Shown: piece after piece, positions 18,755-27,645 of the stretch
Position numbering within the stretch: position 1 is the first letter of the stretch
Layout: every line of letters starts with the position of its first letter
Assembly (NCBI GenBank): GCA_035353855.1
Contig: DAOQAK010000008.1
Span: 1-64,000 of the forward strand
Length of the DNA stretch: 64,000 nt
Source of the DNA: Bacteroidales bacterium
Lineage (GTDB): Bacteria > Bacteroidota > Bacteroidia > Bacteroidales > CG2-30-32-10
Reading direction: 5' to 3'
The notes under the pieces: model-generated
What the model saw: the letters and a program-made list of their open reading frames with translations, nothing else
Database searches by the model: none
What the model was told of the DNA's origin: nothing
Made by a program: the position numbers and the translations under genes

Positions 18755-19468
18755 ATGAAAACAAGCAATAAAATATTAATACTTATAACAGCTGTATTTG
18801 TGCTTTCCTATTTTACAAATAATTTATTCATGCTATATAGCGTAAAGGCTGAGATTACAAAACCCTATGTTCTAAGCGGGAATAAGATTAAATTTAATAA
18901 ATTAATTGGCGAATCCGATTGCATAAATCTTGAGGGAAATTTGAATGTTATTCTTAAAAATGATACAATAAATAAGCTGGAAATTGAAGCGGATAAAAAC
19001 CAGGTACCATTGTTGGAAATATCAAACTGGGCTAAGAAATGTTACATTTATACAAATAATGCTAACTATAGGAATAGCAAAGAAAATATTATAAATATCA
19101 TATTACACCTGAAAAGATTTGATATGATTTGCGGCGCCGATAATGTAATATTTAAAACAGATTCAATCATTAATTCTGAAGATTTTGATTTAGTCCTTTC
19201 GGGAAACTCCAAAGCAGATATCAAATTGAATACAAAAACATTTAGTTGTAATTTAGTTTCAAATTCTTCATGTAAAATATCGGGAAAGGCAAGTGATGCA
19301 CATATTTATTTAATGAAAAACTCATTGCTTTCAGCTAAAGAATTTTGTATAGGAGATTGTAATATTTATATGATGAAAAATTCAATTGCCGATTTAAATG
19401 TTAAAGGTAGGATTTCTCAAACTATCAGTAGTAATAGTAAATTAAATATTATTGGGGGTACAAAATGA
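18755..19468 (+). CDS. Membrane-anchored DUF2807-like (GIN domain) protein
   Basis: A 237-aa protein with an N-terminal hydrophobic anchor (KILILITAVFVLSYFTNNLF) and then a beta-rich region of short repeats such as SGNSKADIKLNTKTFSCNLV and SNSSCKISGKASDAHIYL. This regular strand-turn pattern fits the DUF2807 head-GIN beta-helix domain found in Bacteroidota envelope proteins. Last gene of the ABC/GntR operon, 29 bases after the regulator. Function unknown; the context suggests an envelope-stress role. Confidence 0.6.
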   Translation: MKTSNKILILITAVFVLSYFTNNLFMLYSVKAEITKPYVLSGNKIKFNKLIGESDCINLEGNLNVILKNDTINKLEIEADKNQVPLLEISNWAKKCYIYTNNANYRNSKENIINIILHLKRFDMICGADNVIFKTDSIINSEDFDLVLSGNSKADIKLNTKTFSCNLVSNSSCKISGKASDAHIYLMKNSLLSAKEFCIGDCNIYMMKNSIADLNVKGRISQTISSNSKLNIIGGTK

Positions 19469-19677
19469 TTTGTCCTGAAAAGTTACCAGCTATAAACCCA
19501 AAACCACCACTTATTTGCTAAATTCCACCACTTGTCAGATAGCTCTTGGTAAATCAAATTTTATTTATTAATCTTTGTACATTTTATTACTTAAAATAAT
19601 AAATCTCAAATAAAATAGTTTTTAATATTGATTATTTGCATAGAAAGATTTTTATAGTTTGAGATCGTTTTAAAAGT

Positions 19678-19706
19678 TTTGTTACGCATTTGTGTTCTTA
19701 TATTTA
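19678..19706 (+). promoter_or_regulatory. Likely promoter of the outer-membrane receptor gene
   Basis: TTTG (19678-19681), 17 bases, then TATATTTA (19699-19706), one mismatch from TAnnTTTG. It lies 25 bases before the ATG at 19732. Confidence 0.42.
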
Positions 19707-19731
19707 GCAGGCATATATTTAAATAAAGTTT

Positions 19732-22209
19732 ATGAAAAAAATTCTTACGGTAACAGCTTTACTGTTATCATTTTTCGCTGTTAAATCACAAGGTATTCTT
19801 TCTGCCGGTGATGGAATAATTAAAGGTACTGTTATTGATAGTGCGACTTCCAATCCTGTGGCGTATGCTACAATAGGTATATATGCTATGCCTAAAGATA
19901 CACTTATTTCAGGTACACTTACAGATGAGAAAGGTGCATTCCTGAAAGAAGAACTATCGAATGGATTGTATACCATAAAGATCACATGTGTTGGTTATAA
20001 AACCATTACTATTGGTGATATTAAAATTGAACCCAAGCAATTAAAAGCACAATTCGACAATATTAAACTTCCGGCTACTTCGAGCGATTTAAACGAACTT
20101 ACAGTTATCGGTCAGCGAAAACAATTCGAACAAACATTCAATAAAAAAATATTTTTAATGGATGAGAAACGTAGTGCAGATGCTCAGAACGTTCTCGACC
20201 AGTTGAAAACATTGCCATCGGTATCCGTTGACCCTGACGGGAATGTAAAGTATCGTGGGCAAACCCCCAATATTCTTGTCGATGATCAGCCATATACTTT
20301 ATTGTATCCAAAACTTGAAATGATTCCTGCCGACAATGTTGAGAAGATTGAGTTCATTGAACCTTCTGCCAGGTATCAATCTTCTGTGGGAACAATAAAT
20401 ATTAAATTAAAAAAACCGAAAGAAAATGGATTGAGCGGTACAATATATTCTGGTTTGGGAACAGTTGATTTTAAAAGCTTAATGAATAATTACAGCGGAC
20501 TCAGCCTGAATATGAAATATAAAAAATGTATAGTTTTTGGAAATGCCAGTTACTATTACTATCATGGGTCTCAAACTAATACGCAGCACTCATGGTTAAC
20601 ATACAATGATAAAGTTTATGAAGGTATTTCATCGGGTGATTATGATTATGGCGGAAGTGGCAAATCAGCATCGGCAGGTATGGTTTATAATTTTACTAAA
20701 AAAACAAAACTAACATTTACCTGGACTCCTTCGGCAAGTGAATCAAATGCAGATAATTCAGAAGAATACAGTGAAACCGTTGATGCATCACAGCGCGAAA
20801 AATATTCTACCATAGGCATGGGAGATGACACCAATAACGGAAATTCATTCGCACTCGACTTCAATAAAAAATTTGAGAATGAAGAAAAGGAATTATCGCT
20901 GAAAGCCAATTATTCAAAGCAAAGCAGGGATGATAATAATGTGGATGCAAAAGAATATTCTTATTATTCCTATTTACCAAGTGATAGTATTCCTACAATT
21001 GTTAAAGATAATAGCGAAAACAGCGATGAATTTTCATTCGAATCATATTTTGCAGTACCTATTGATACAACAGGAAGATGGGAAATCGGGTCGCAATCGG
21101 AAATAACCGGTACAAATAATAATAATGAATATTTTTTAAACAGTTTGAACGTCCCTGATTTTTCTAATAGCAAAGATGAACTTACTATGGAACATTCTAT
21201 TTATGGGAATATAGGGAAAAAATGGAAAAAGTTTAAACTCGACGGAGGTCTGCGTTTTTCACTAGCATACATTGATATGGATTTAATGGTGCATCCCGAA
21301 GGTAAAGATAGCGTGATGTATGTAAAAAGAACCTATCCCTATATTACTCCGAATGCAACCTTAGGATATGAGTTCAAACCTTTTCATGAATTAAAGATCA
21401 CCTATACTTTAGATCAGCAGATGCCTGAAGAATACCAGTTAAATCCTTATGTTGATAAATCTAACCCAAGATACTGGTCCAGTGGTAATGCAGACCTGAA
21501 GCCATACTTATATCACCGCTTTACTTTTGGTTATTTATATGCACCGGAAAAATGGAGTTTTTCACTTGACGGGTTTACCTATTTTTCCAACAACTATGTG
21601 GAATGGGTAAATACTCCGCTGAATGATTACACTTCTTATTCAAAACCCCAAAACATAGGTAAATCAAGTGGAACAGGTATTACTATTTCTGCTTCGGCAA
21701 TGCCAAAAGATTGGTTTAATTTTAATTTTTCTTCCGATATTTTTAAATCAAGTATCAATGCAACAGAACTTAATAATACTACTTCTGAGATCCAGTTGAC
21801 CAATGCCGGGTTAAACACTAGCAGCTGGGTTGTGTCGGGAAATTCCTATATGTCATTTACCATAAAAAAGAAAAACAGTATTTCCGTTTATTTGAATTAC
21901 CAGGGTAAAGATGCAAGCCTTGGCGGATATACAAAAGGTCGTTTATGGAATGGAATATATTTTTCACGCCGTTTCTTAGACAATAAATTAAGAATTAGTT
22001 TTTCAGTGAATAATGTAATTGATAAATGGTCGAGATGGACTACTACATCTGATTATTTCGGACGTAAGGAAATTGACGATTACAGAGGCACCTGGAATAA
22101 AAGATGCCTCAGGATAAGTATCCGCTATTCATTCAATAAAGGCGACAGAGGTTTATCTAACACGCAGAACAGCGATGGTGGTGTTCCATCTACCGGTGGA
22201 AAACATTAA
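19732..22209 (+). CDS. TonB-dependent-receptor-like outer membrane protein (carboxypeptidase-regulatory-like N domain)
   Basis: An 825-aa protein with a signal peptide (MKKILTVTALLLSFFAVKSQ). Next comes a CarboxypepD_reg-like beta-sandwich (GIIKGTVIDSATSNPVAYATI ... GLYTIKITCVGYKTI), then a plug-like region (VLDQLKTLPSVSVDPDGNVK ... MIPADNVEKIEFIEPSARYQ). A long beta-barrel of the OMP_b-brl_3 kind follows, rich in aromatic strands. No SusD partner is adjacent, so the cargo cannot be inferred. The stop is 9 bases from the convergent MBOAT gene. Confidence 0.88.
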   Translation: MKKILTVTALLLSFFAVKSQGILSAGDGIIKGTVIDSATSNPVAYATIGIYAMPKDTLISGTLTDEKGAFLKEELSNGLYTIKITCVGYKTITIGDIKIEPKQLKAQFDNIKLPATSSDLNELTVIGQRKQFEQTFNKKIFLMDEKRSADAQNVLDQLKTLPSVSVDPDGNVKYRGQTPNILVDDQPYTLLYPKLEMIPADNVEKIEFIEPSARYQSSVGTINIKLKKPKENGLSGTIYSGLGTVDFKSLMNNYSGLSLNMKYKKCIVFGNASYYYYHGSQTNTQHSWLTYNDKVYEGISSGDYDYGGSGKSASAGMVYNFTKKTKLTFTWTPSASESNADNSEEYSETVDASQREKYSTIGMGDDTNNGNSFALDFNKKFENEEKELSLKANYSKQSRDDNNVDAKEYSYYSYLPSDSIPTIVKDNSENSDEFSFESYFAVPIDTTGRWEIGSQSEITGTNNNNEYFLNSLNVPDFSNSKDELTMEHSIYGNIGKKWKKFKLDGGLRFSLAYIDMDLMVHPEGKDSVMYVKRTYPYITPNATLGYEFKPFHELKITYTLDQQMPEEYQLNPYVDKSNPRYWSSGNADLKPYLYHRFTFGYLYAPEKWSFSLDGFTYFSNNYVEWVNTPLNDYTSYSKPQNIGKSSGTGITISASAMPKDWFNFNFSSDIFKSSINATELNNTTSEIQLTNAGLNTSSWVVSGNSYMSFTIKKKNSISVYLNYQGKDASLGGYTKGRLWNGIYFSRRFLDNKLRISFSVNNVIDKWSRWTTTSDYFGRKEIDDYRGTWNKRCLRISIRYSFNKGDRGLSNTQNSDGGVPSTGGKH

Positions 22210-22218
22210 TTCCATTTA

Positions 22219-23697
22219 TTAAAACTGCGCGTAAATAAAAGGCTGCATATTGGCCGATTGCAATTGTATTATAGCCTGAATCACGAGGACGAATAAAATT
22301 ATTTTTATCCAAAAAGGAGTATTAATAAACTGTTGTGAAATTTTTCCGAACCACTTTAATGGTATAGCATAAATTGCGAAACTCATCATAAGCAGTATTA
22401 CATATAAACTTCTTACATTCAGGAAAGGACCAAAATACGACCAGTCCATATCGGTAAAGACCCTGCTGAACATGGTAAATGCTGTTTTAAAATCCTGTGA
22501 CCGGAAAAATATCCACATGAAAACAATAAGATGAAAAGTAATAATCCAGCTTACAACATCGTAAACTGGTTTCTTTATTTTTTTTCTTAATTTTTTTCTT
22601 CTTTTTGATGTAAGCGCATCCCATGTCATTGCAATTCCCTGTAATCCTCCCCATACAACAAATGTCCATGATGCTCCATGCCATAATCCGCAGATCAGAA
22701 ATGTAACCATCAGCGAAATAATAATACCGCTTTTACCCCAGTTACGCAATTTCAATGAGAGCGGGGTAAATAAATAATCTCTTAACCATGAAGATAATGT
22801 TAAATGCCAGCGCCTCCAGAAATCAGTTATGTTTAATGCATGATAGGGTTTGTTAAAATTATTTTCAATTGGAAAGCCCAGTATTCGTGCTATTCCCATT
22901 GCCATATCGGTATACCCTGAAAAATCAAAATAAAGTTGAATCGCATAACCATAAATAGCAATAAGGTTTTCAAACCCTGAATAACTTTCGGGCATAAAAA
23001 AAACCAGGTCGTTGTATTGCCCCAGGTAATCGGCTATCACGGCTTTTTTTATCAATCCCTGTAGGATCATGAATAAGCCTATATTGATATCGTAATGTTT
23101 TATTAATGTAGCCTTTTTTAATTTCGGGAGGAAATCTTTTGCACGTGTAATAGGTCCTGCAATCAACATTGGGAAGAATGTCATGTAGAAAACATAGTTG
23201 AGGAAATTTTTTTCTGCTTTGATATTTTCTTTATAAACATCAATTATGTAGCTTATAGTTCGGAAAGTATAAAATGAAATACCAATGGGAAATATTATCC
23301 CTAATGGTTTGAAACTATTTCCAAATAAGGAGTACAGCCCTTCAATAATAAAGTTCGTGTATTTAAAATAAATAAGCAAACCAAGGCTTGCACCTATTGA
23401 TATTGTTAAAAATATTTTTTTATGAATTCTTTTTAATGATTTTTCAATAGATATGGCAAGTATATAATCAATAGAAGTTGTTAAAAGAAGAATGAACAAA
23501 AACCACCCGGAAAGTTTGTAATAAAAAAATAAGCTAAATAGAATAACAATTATATTACGTAATGTTTTTTTCTTATAAACAATAGAATAAATGGTAATAA
23601 GTAAAGTGAAGAAAAGGAAAAACAGCCCGCTATTGAAGAGAATAGGGTTGTTTTCATCAAAACAAAAAATCCGGTGCAGGCTGTTTACAAAATTCAT
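22219..23697 (-). CDS. MBOAT-family O-acyltransferase (AlgI-like)
   Basis: A 492-aa polytopic membrane protein. The MBOAT signatures are visible: NFNKPYHALNITDFWRRWH followed by LTLSSWLRDYLFTPL, and the catalytic-His segment CGLWHGASWTFVVWGGLQG. The family moves acyl groups across the membrane onto polysaccharides or other envelope molecules. A SGNH hydrolase gene lies about 200 bases upstream on the same strand, as in alginate- and DltB/DltD-type systems. The acceptor molecule is unknown. Confidence 0.92.
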   Translation of the reverse strand: MNFVNSLHRIFCFDENNPILFNSGLFFLFFTLLITIYSIVYKKKTLRNIIVILFSLFFYYKLSGWFLFILLLTTSIDYILAISIEKSLKRIHKKIFLTISIGASLGLLIYFKYTNFIIEGLYSLFGNSFKPLGIIFPIGISFYTFRTISYIIDVYKENIKAEKNFLNYVFYMTFFPMLIAGPITRAKDFLPKLKKATLIKHYDINIGLFMILQGLIKKAVIADYLGQYNDLVFFMPESYSGFENLIAIYGYAIQLYFDFSGYTDMAMGIARILGFPIENNFNKPYHALNITDFWRRWHLTLSSWLRDYLFTPLSLKLRNWGKSGIIISLMVTFLICGLWHGASWTFVVWGGLQGIAMTWDALTSKRRKKLRKKIKKPVYDVVSWIITFHLIVFMWIFFRSQDFKTAFTMFSRVFTDMDWSYFGPFLNVRSLYVILLMMSFAIYAIPLKWFGKISQQFINTPFWIKIILFVLVIQAIIQLQSANMQPFIYAQF

Positions 23698-23810
23698 TTA
23701 TTAAAAACCGAAATCGTTTATTATCTTAATATTGTCAATCATTTTGTTTCCTATTTATCGGGTATATAGTATAAGAGTATAGAGGTATATGGTTTATTTT
23801 TCCTTATTTC

Positions 23811-23873
23811 CTTATTTCCTTATTCCCTTATACCCTTATACCCTTATTCCTTTATTCCTTTATATTCATGTTT
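23811..23873. repeat. Short tandem repeat of the CCTTATT type
   Basis: About eight imperfect copies of a 7-8 base unit (ccttatt, cccttata, cctttatt) in tandem between the MBOAT and SGNH genes. It is non-coding and prone to slippage. It separates the stop of the SGNH gene from the MBOAT start. Confidence 0.7.
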
Positions 23874-23897
23874 TAATTTCATTTTTTCTTTATCCTA

Positions 23898-24746
23898 TTA
23901 TAATCCTTCAGGTGGATGAGGTCCCAGTACAGTAGTTGGCGGACGTTTTGACGCTTTTTCTTTTGGAAAATCCATAATTACCGGGTTCATGCATTTATTC
24001 ATCATGAACGATGCAATGGAATCCATCCATGCTCCTGCTGATTTTGTTGTTGGATGTGCGCCGTCTTTACACCTGTCGAATGTAAGGTTGAGCGAGGGAA
24101 AGTATCGCTGTCGCCCAACATTTTTTAAAATAAGTTTATTGATACCGGAATCTTTTTTCCAGTTAGGCGGACCAACCCAAATGTATTTTCTGTCGCCAAC
24201 TTGTTTTAAAATATTTTTTGCAAACGGTTCTCTGTCTTTTAAAATATCTTTTATGAAAAGCTCATTTCCGCCTATGACAAGGATGATATACGTAGGGTCG
24301 AATTTTTTTATAAAATATGAGATCGTATCGCAGTTGCCATACCATAAAGTTGAAGAGCTGTACCAGATAACAGAATTCATAGTATGCCCGTTTTCCTTGC
24401 AATAGTCATTAAGTCTTAATCCTAATCCTTCAAGCATGGAATCGCCTATAAGTAGAAACCGTTGCGCTGAAGAATCAATAGGAGTGGTTTCAACTTTAGC
24501 AAAATCGCGGGGATTTACCAGGCAATATGCAAGAAGAGGTTCAGAAGGAGAGAAAAATTCTTTAATCCCATTTTGTTTTATTTCGAACTTCCCGATTTTA
24601 ATAGGTTTTTCAGTAAATGAATAGATAGTAAATACAAATATTAAAATTATAAGCAGCGAAAAGATTTGTCCGAAAGGTGATCTATTTCTCTTTGAAATTT
24701 TTTTCAGAAATATAAATATTTGCTTAGCGTAATTTTTCAACTTCAT
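23898..24746 (-). CDS. SGNH/GDSL-type hydrolase, membrane anchored
   Basis: A 282-aa protein with an N-terminal membrane anchor (IFSLLIILIFVFTIYSF). The SGNH blocks are present: FLLIGDSMLEGLG (nucleophile Ser), VIGGNELFI (oxyanion Asn region) and DGAHPTTKSAGAW (Asp and His). Together with the downstream MBOAT protein it suggests an O-acylation pair in which the SGNH protein transfers or removes the acyl group outside the membrane. The C-terminal tail is Pro-rich (RPPTTVLGPHPPEG). Confidence 0.8.
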   Translation of the reverse strand: MKLKNYAKQIFIFLKKISKRNRSPFGQIFSLLIILIFVFTIYSFTEKPIKIGKFEIKQNGIKEFFSPSEPLLAYCLVNPRDFAKVETTPIDSSAQRFLLIGDSMLEGLGLRLNDYCKENGHTMNSVIWYSSSTLWYGNCDTISYFIKKFDPTYIILVIGGNELFIKDILKDREPFAKNILKQVGDRKYIWVGPPNWKKDSGINKLILKNVGRQRYFPSLNLTFDRCKDGAHPTTKSAGAWMDSIASFMMNKCMNPVIMDFPKEKASKRPPTTVLGPHPPEGL

Positions 24747-24751
24747 TATTA

Positions 24752-25540
24752 CTAATTATTTTTCCTGCTTTGAGCAAACATCCATTTATACATTTCAGGT
24801 TCAGCATATGCATTTACCCAGCAATTATGAGCTATTCCGGGGTACTCGGTGTATTTTGGATTTCCACCGGCTTTTATTATAGCATTTATCATGTTGCGTG
24901 AACGCGAGACCATAACCAGTTTATCCATTTCGCCATGGAAAGCCCAAACAGGGATATTTTTTACAACAGCTGCTTTTGCTGTATCTGCACCGCCACATAC
25001 CGGAACTGCTGCGGCAAACTTTTCGGGCCATCGGCAAATGGCATCCCATGTGCCAAAACCACCCATCGATAAACCTGTAATATAAATTCTGTTGGTGTCG
25101 ATATTTAAATTTTTTATTAATGAATCCAAAAGAAGCATAGTTCTTTTAAGATATATCGAGGGAGATGAAGGCATGGTATGCGAAGGTAATTTCCAGTCGG
25201 TTTCTGTCCAGCGGAATCCTTTTGCGCACTGAGGCGCTAATAAATAGCAGGGATATTTTTCCCTGTTGCTGTCGGATGCAAATTTTTTCGCTCCATTAGT
25301 CAGTTGCATTGTATTATCATTACCGCGTTCCCCTGCACCATGAAGAAATATCACCAATGGATATTTCTTTGATGAGTCACATTGTTGCGGGCGCATAAAG
25401 CGATATGGCAGCGAATCGTTAGAAAAGGAAACGAAAATATGTTTTTCAAATATGCTGTCGTTTTGCCCATACATAAAGGAGAATGAAAAGGCAGCAATTG
25501 CCAGTAAAACATGTTTAATATATGAAATCCTATTGAGCAT
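24752..25540 (-). CDS. Secreted alpha/beta-hydrolase (esterase, PHB-depolymerase/dienelactone-hydrolase-like)
   Basis: About 262 aa from the ATG at 25540, which places the signal peptide (LLAIAAFSFSFMYGQ) near the N terminus; the reading from 25564 adds eight residues. The oxyanion/HG motif is LVIFLHGAGERGND, the nucleophile elbow ITGLSMGGFGTWD, the acid residue lies near WAFHGEMDKLV and the His near YPGIAHNCW. Only 5 bases separate it from the SGNH gene, so the two are co-transcribed. Probably a periplasmic esterase; it may act on the same ester-modified polymer. Confidence 0.85.
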   Translation of the reverse strand: MLNRISYIKHVLLAIAAFSFSFMYGQNDSIFEKHIFVSFSNDSLPYRFMRPQQCDSSKKYPLVIFLHGAGERGNDNTMQLTNGAKKFASDSNREKYPCYLLAPQCAKGFRWTETDWKLPSHTMPSSPSIYLKRTMLLLDSLIKNLNIDTNRIYITGLSMGGFGTWDAICRWPEKFAAAVPVCGGADTAKAAVVKNIPVWAFHGEMDKLVMVSRSRNMINAIIKAGGNPKYTEYPGIAHNCWVNAYAEPEMYKWMFAQSRKNN

Positions 25541-25977
25541 CAATTTATTTAAACGTATATGCAAAGCTATTTTAAAAACTTTTTGTGAAGGTAACTATTT
25601 CTATTTTTTTTTAACAAAATGGTTAACAAAAGAAATACCAATGAAGCTATGAACGGTGAACAGGGAACAACAAACGATGAACACAATCTACCAACTAATA
25701 ATTAATAGCTATTATCTACTAACAATGCCCGTAATTTTAACTTTATGATGATCAATTATCATCTTGAACTTGTTGGAATATGGTATATTGAGCCTGTCCT
25801 TTATGTCATATTGAGCTTGTCTATAATTGTCATATTGAGCTTGTCGAAATATGGCTTTTTAACTCTACCTGGCAGATATTATTTTATCGTTCAATAACAC
25901 AACCGGTTGTTAAAATAAAAATAAATGTTTTTTGAATATAATAAGTTGTTAATTTTGTGGTCTAAAATTTATTGTTT
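25541..25977. repeat. Gene-free spacer with four copies of a TCATATTGAGCTTGTC repeat
   Basis: Between about 25764 and 25856 the motif TCATATTGAGCTTGTC and close variants occur four times at about 27-base spacing. The same core (cctgagcttgt) appears at about 60970, and the reverse type (cttcgactacgttcagg) at about 2065. These look like fragments of a dispersed intergenic repeat. A possible -7 box TAATTTTG for the next gene lies at 25950-25957. Confidence 0.55.
25562..25569 (-). promoter_or_regulatory. Possible -7 box for the esterase/SGNH operon
   Basis: TAGCTTTG on the minus strand, 22 bases before the chosen start, matches TAnnTTTG. No clear -33 TTTG was found at the usual distance. Confidence 0.35.
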
Positions 25978-26475
25978 ATGAAAAGGTTAATAGTTTTATC
26001 TGCCGCTTTAATGTTGTCAACATTAAGTTTCTCTCAAAAGATTATCAAATCGGATGTTCCCGAAAGTATAAATAAAGCATTTGTTATGAAGTTCCCTAAT
26101 GCTACTAATGAAAATTGGGAAAAGAAAGATACGCTTTATGAAATCAGTTTTATGATCGAACAGTCAGCAACTGAAGCGGTATTCAATGATAAAGGTACAT
26201 GGATGGAAACGGAATGGGAAATCCCTATGATATATACTCCTAAAGCAATGAAAAATTATTTGGATACAGCTTATGCAGGATATAAGATCAACGAAATTGA
26301 AATAATGGAATATCCTAATGATGGTAAGCTTTATAAAGCCGAAATCTCAAAAAAGAAAGATTGTAAGAATGTTTATTTTTCTCTGAAAAGCGAATTTAAA
26401 AAAGTTGAAACTGCAGTATGTGAGAAAAAGAAAAAATGTAAAAAACAAAAAACACCAGTTGATCCCAAATTATAA
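25978..26475 (+). CDS. Secreted PepSY-like protein
   Basis: A 165-aa protein; the ATG at 25978 gives a compact signal peptide (MKRLIVLSAALMLSTLSFSQ). The body fits the PepSY-like/DUF2874 domain common in Bacteroidota: SINKAFVMKFPNATNENWEKK, AVFNDKGTWMETEWEIP, and a second half with KINEIEIMEYPNDGKLYKAEI. The C terminus is Lys/Cys rich (CEKKKKCKKQK). Its stop codon shares a base with the start of the next gene (TAATG), so translation is coupled. Confidence 0.75.
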   Translation: MKRLIVLSAALMLSTLSFSQKIIKSDVPESINKAFVMKFPNATNENWEKKDTLYEISFMIEQSATEAVFNDKGTWMETEWEIPMIYTPKAMKNYLDTAYAGYKINEIEIMEYPNDGKLYKAEISKKKDCKNVYFSLKSEFKKVETAVCEKKKKCKKQKTPVDPKL

Positions 26476-27479
26476 TGAAATTATTATTTAGAATAATTTT
26501 CGGAATTTGTTTTTCCTTTTTAATATTTGATTGCGGTGCACAGGAAAAAACAGATTCTGTAATTACTTCCAGATATTTTATTGTTGTCCATGGTGGCGCG
26601 GGAAATATGACACCAAACAATCTTCCCGATAGTTTATTATATAAGGAAAAACTTACCGAAGCATTAAAGAAAGCATCCGATACGCTTGCAAAAGGCGGTA
26701 CCAGTCTTGATGCTGTTGAAGTGGCAATTCATGTTCTTGAGGATTCCCCATTGTTCAATGCAGGCAAAGGCGCAGTGTTTAATGACGAAGGAAAGAATGA
26801 ACTGGATGCTTCCATTATGGATGGGAAAACCCTGAAAGCCGGAGCTGTAGCCGGAGTTACTACTGTCCGTAATCCAATCTCTGCTGCACGTGCCGTAATG
26901 GAAAAATCGAAACATGTGATGCTGATAGGTAAAGGCGCTGAAATGTTTGCAAAAGAACAAGGACTGGAAATTGTTGATCCCTCTTATTTCTTCGACCAGA
27001 AACGCTGGAATTTATATTTAAAATTAAAAGGCAAATCGGATATTAAAACAACAGGAGCCGATACTGCTCATGGAACCGTTGGAGTTGTTGCGCTTGATAA
27101 ATACGGAAACCTGGCAGCAGGAACATCTACCGGTGGACTTTCGAATAAAAAATACGGAAGGATTGGCGATTCGCCCATTATTGGAGCAGGAACTTATGCC
27201 AACAATAAAACCTGTGCTGTTTCTTGTACCGGGACAGGTGAATATTTTATCCGTAATGTGGTGGCTTACGATATGTCGGCATTGATGGAATATAAAGGCT
27301 ATACAATACAGCAGGCAGCCGATCATATTATTCATGAAAAATTGCAATCACAGGGTGGCGATGGTGGACTTATAGCTCTTGATAAAAATGGCAACTACAC
27401 CATGACCTTTAATACCGAAGGCATGTTCCGCGGCTATGCAGATTCAAGCGGGGAAGTAAAGGTTTTGTTGTTTAAATAA
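26475..27479 (+). CDS. iaaA: Isoaspartyl peptidase/L-asparaginase (Ntn hydrolase)
   Basis: A 334-aa protein with a signal or lipoprotein-like N terminus (IIFGICFSFLIFDCG). The N-terminal motif is VVHGGAGNM. The autocleavage site with the nucleophilic Thr is in DTAHGTVGVVALDKYGNLAAG, followed by TSTGGLSNKKYGRIGD and TGTGEYFIRN. The plant-type enzyme self-cleaves into two subunits and hydrolyses isoaspartyl dipeptides and asparagine; the leader suggests a periplasmic location. The CRISPR-like regulatory element begins 16 bases after its stop. Confidence 0.92.
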   Translation: MKLLFRIIFGICFSFLIFDCGAQEKTDSVITSRYFIVVHGGAGNMTPNNLPDSLLYKEKLTEALKKASDTLAKGGTSLDAVEVAIHVLEDSPLFNAGKGAVFNDEGKNELDASIMDGKTLKAGAVAGVTTVRNPISAARAVMEKSKHVMLIGKGAEMFAKEQGLEIVDPSYFFDQKRWNLYLKLKGKSDIKTTGADTAHGTVGVVALDKYGNLAAGTSTGGLSNKKYGRIGDSPIIGAGTYANNKTCAVSCTGTGEYFIRNVVAYDMSALMEYKGYTIQQAADHIIHEKLQSQGGDGGLIALDKNGNYTMTFNTEGMFRGYADSSGEVKVLLFK

Positions 27480-27495
27480 TTTATTCTTTTATAAG

Positions 27496-27560
27496 TTTCT
27501 ACTATTGTGGATGTATTTTGCCATCCGCATAAGTCCATGGTTTAAAGCATTATTAAAATT
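27496..27560 (+). ncRNA. Solitary half-repeat/spacer/half-repeat upstream of cas12a (CreR-like element)
   Basis: 27496-27512 matches 16 of the last 17 bases of the CRISPR repeat, i.e. the Cas12a crRNA handle. The only change turns one stem pair of TCTAC/GTAGA into a U-G pair, so the hairpin is kept. 27513-27539 is a 27-base spacer-like sequence, the same length as many array spacers but unlike any of them. 27540-27560 is identical to the first 21 bases of the repeat. In reading order this is exactly a crRNA unit facing cas12a, 85 bases from its ATG. It could be a regulatory crRNA-like RNA or a relic of an old array. I found no TTTV-adjacent match to its seed in the bases before cas12a. Confidence 0.75.
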
Positions 27561-27587
27561 ACTTCAAATAATTAAATACGGCAATTA

Positions 27588-27594
27588 TACTTTG
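27588..27594 (+). promoter_or_regulatory. Possible -7 box for cas12a
   Basis: TACTTTG lies 51 bases before the cas12a ATG and downstream of the half-repeats, so cas12a could be transcribed separately from the CreR-like element. No good -33 box is evident. Confidence 0.3.
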
Positions 27595-27645
27595 CTTATC
27601 TATTTTTCTTTTATTTTTATCGGAATATTTATAAAAATTTTAACA

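Noticed and set aside
27505..27645. 47-residue N-terminal extension of Cas12a in frame
   Set aside because: It translates the half-repeat/spacer element, is unlike any Cas12a N terminus, and the ATG at 27646 gives the standard start.
27561..27645. A target of the CreR-like spacer in the cas12a upstream region
   Set aside because: All TTTV sites on both strands that I checked lacked a seed match of useful length.
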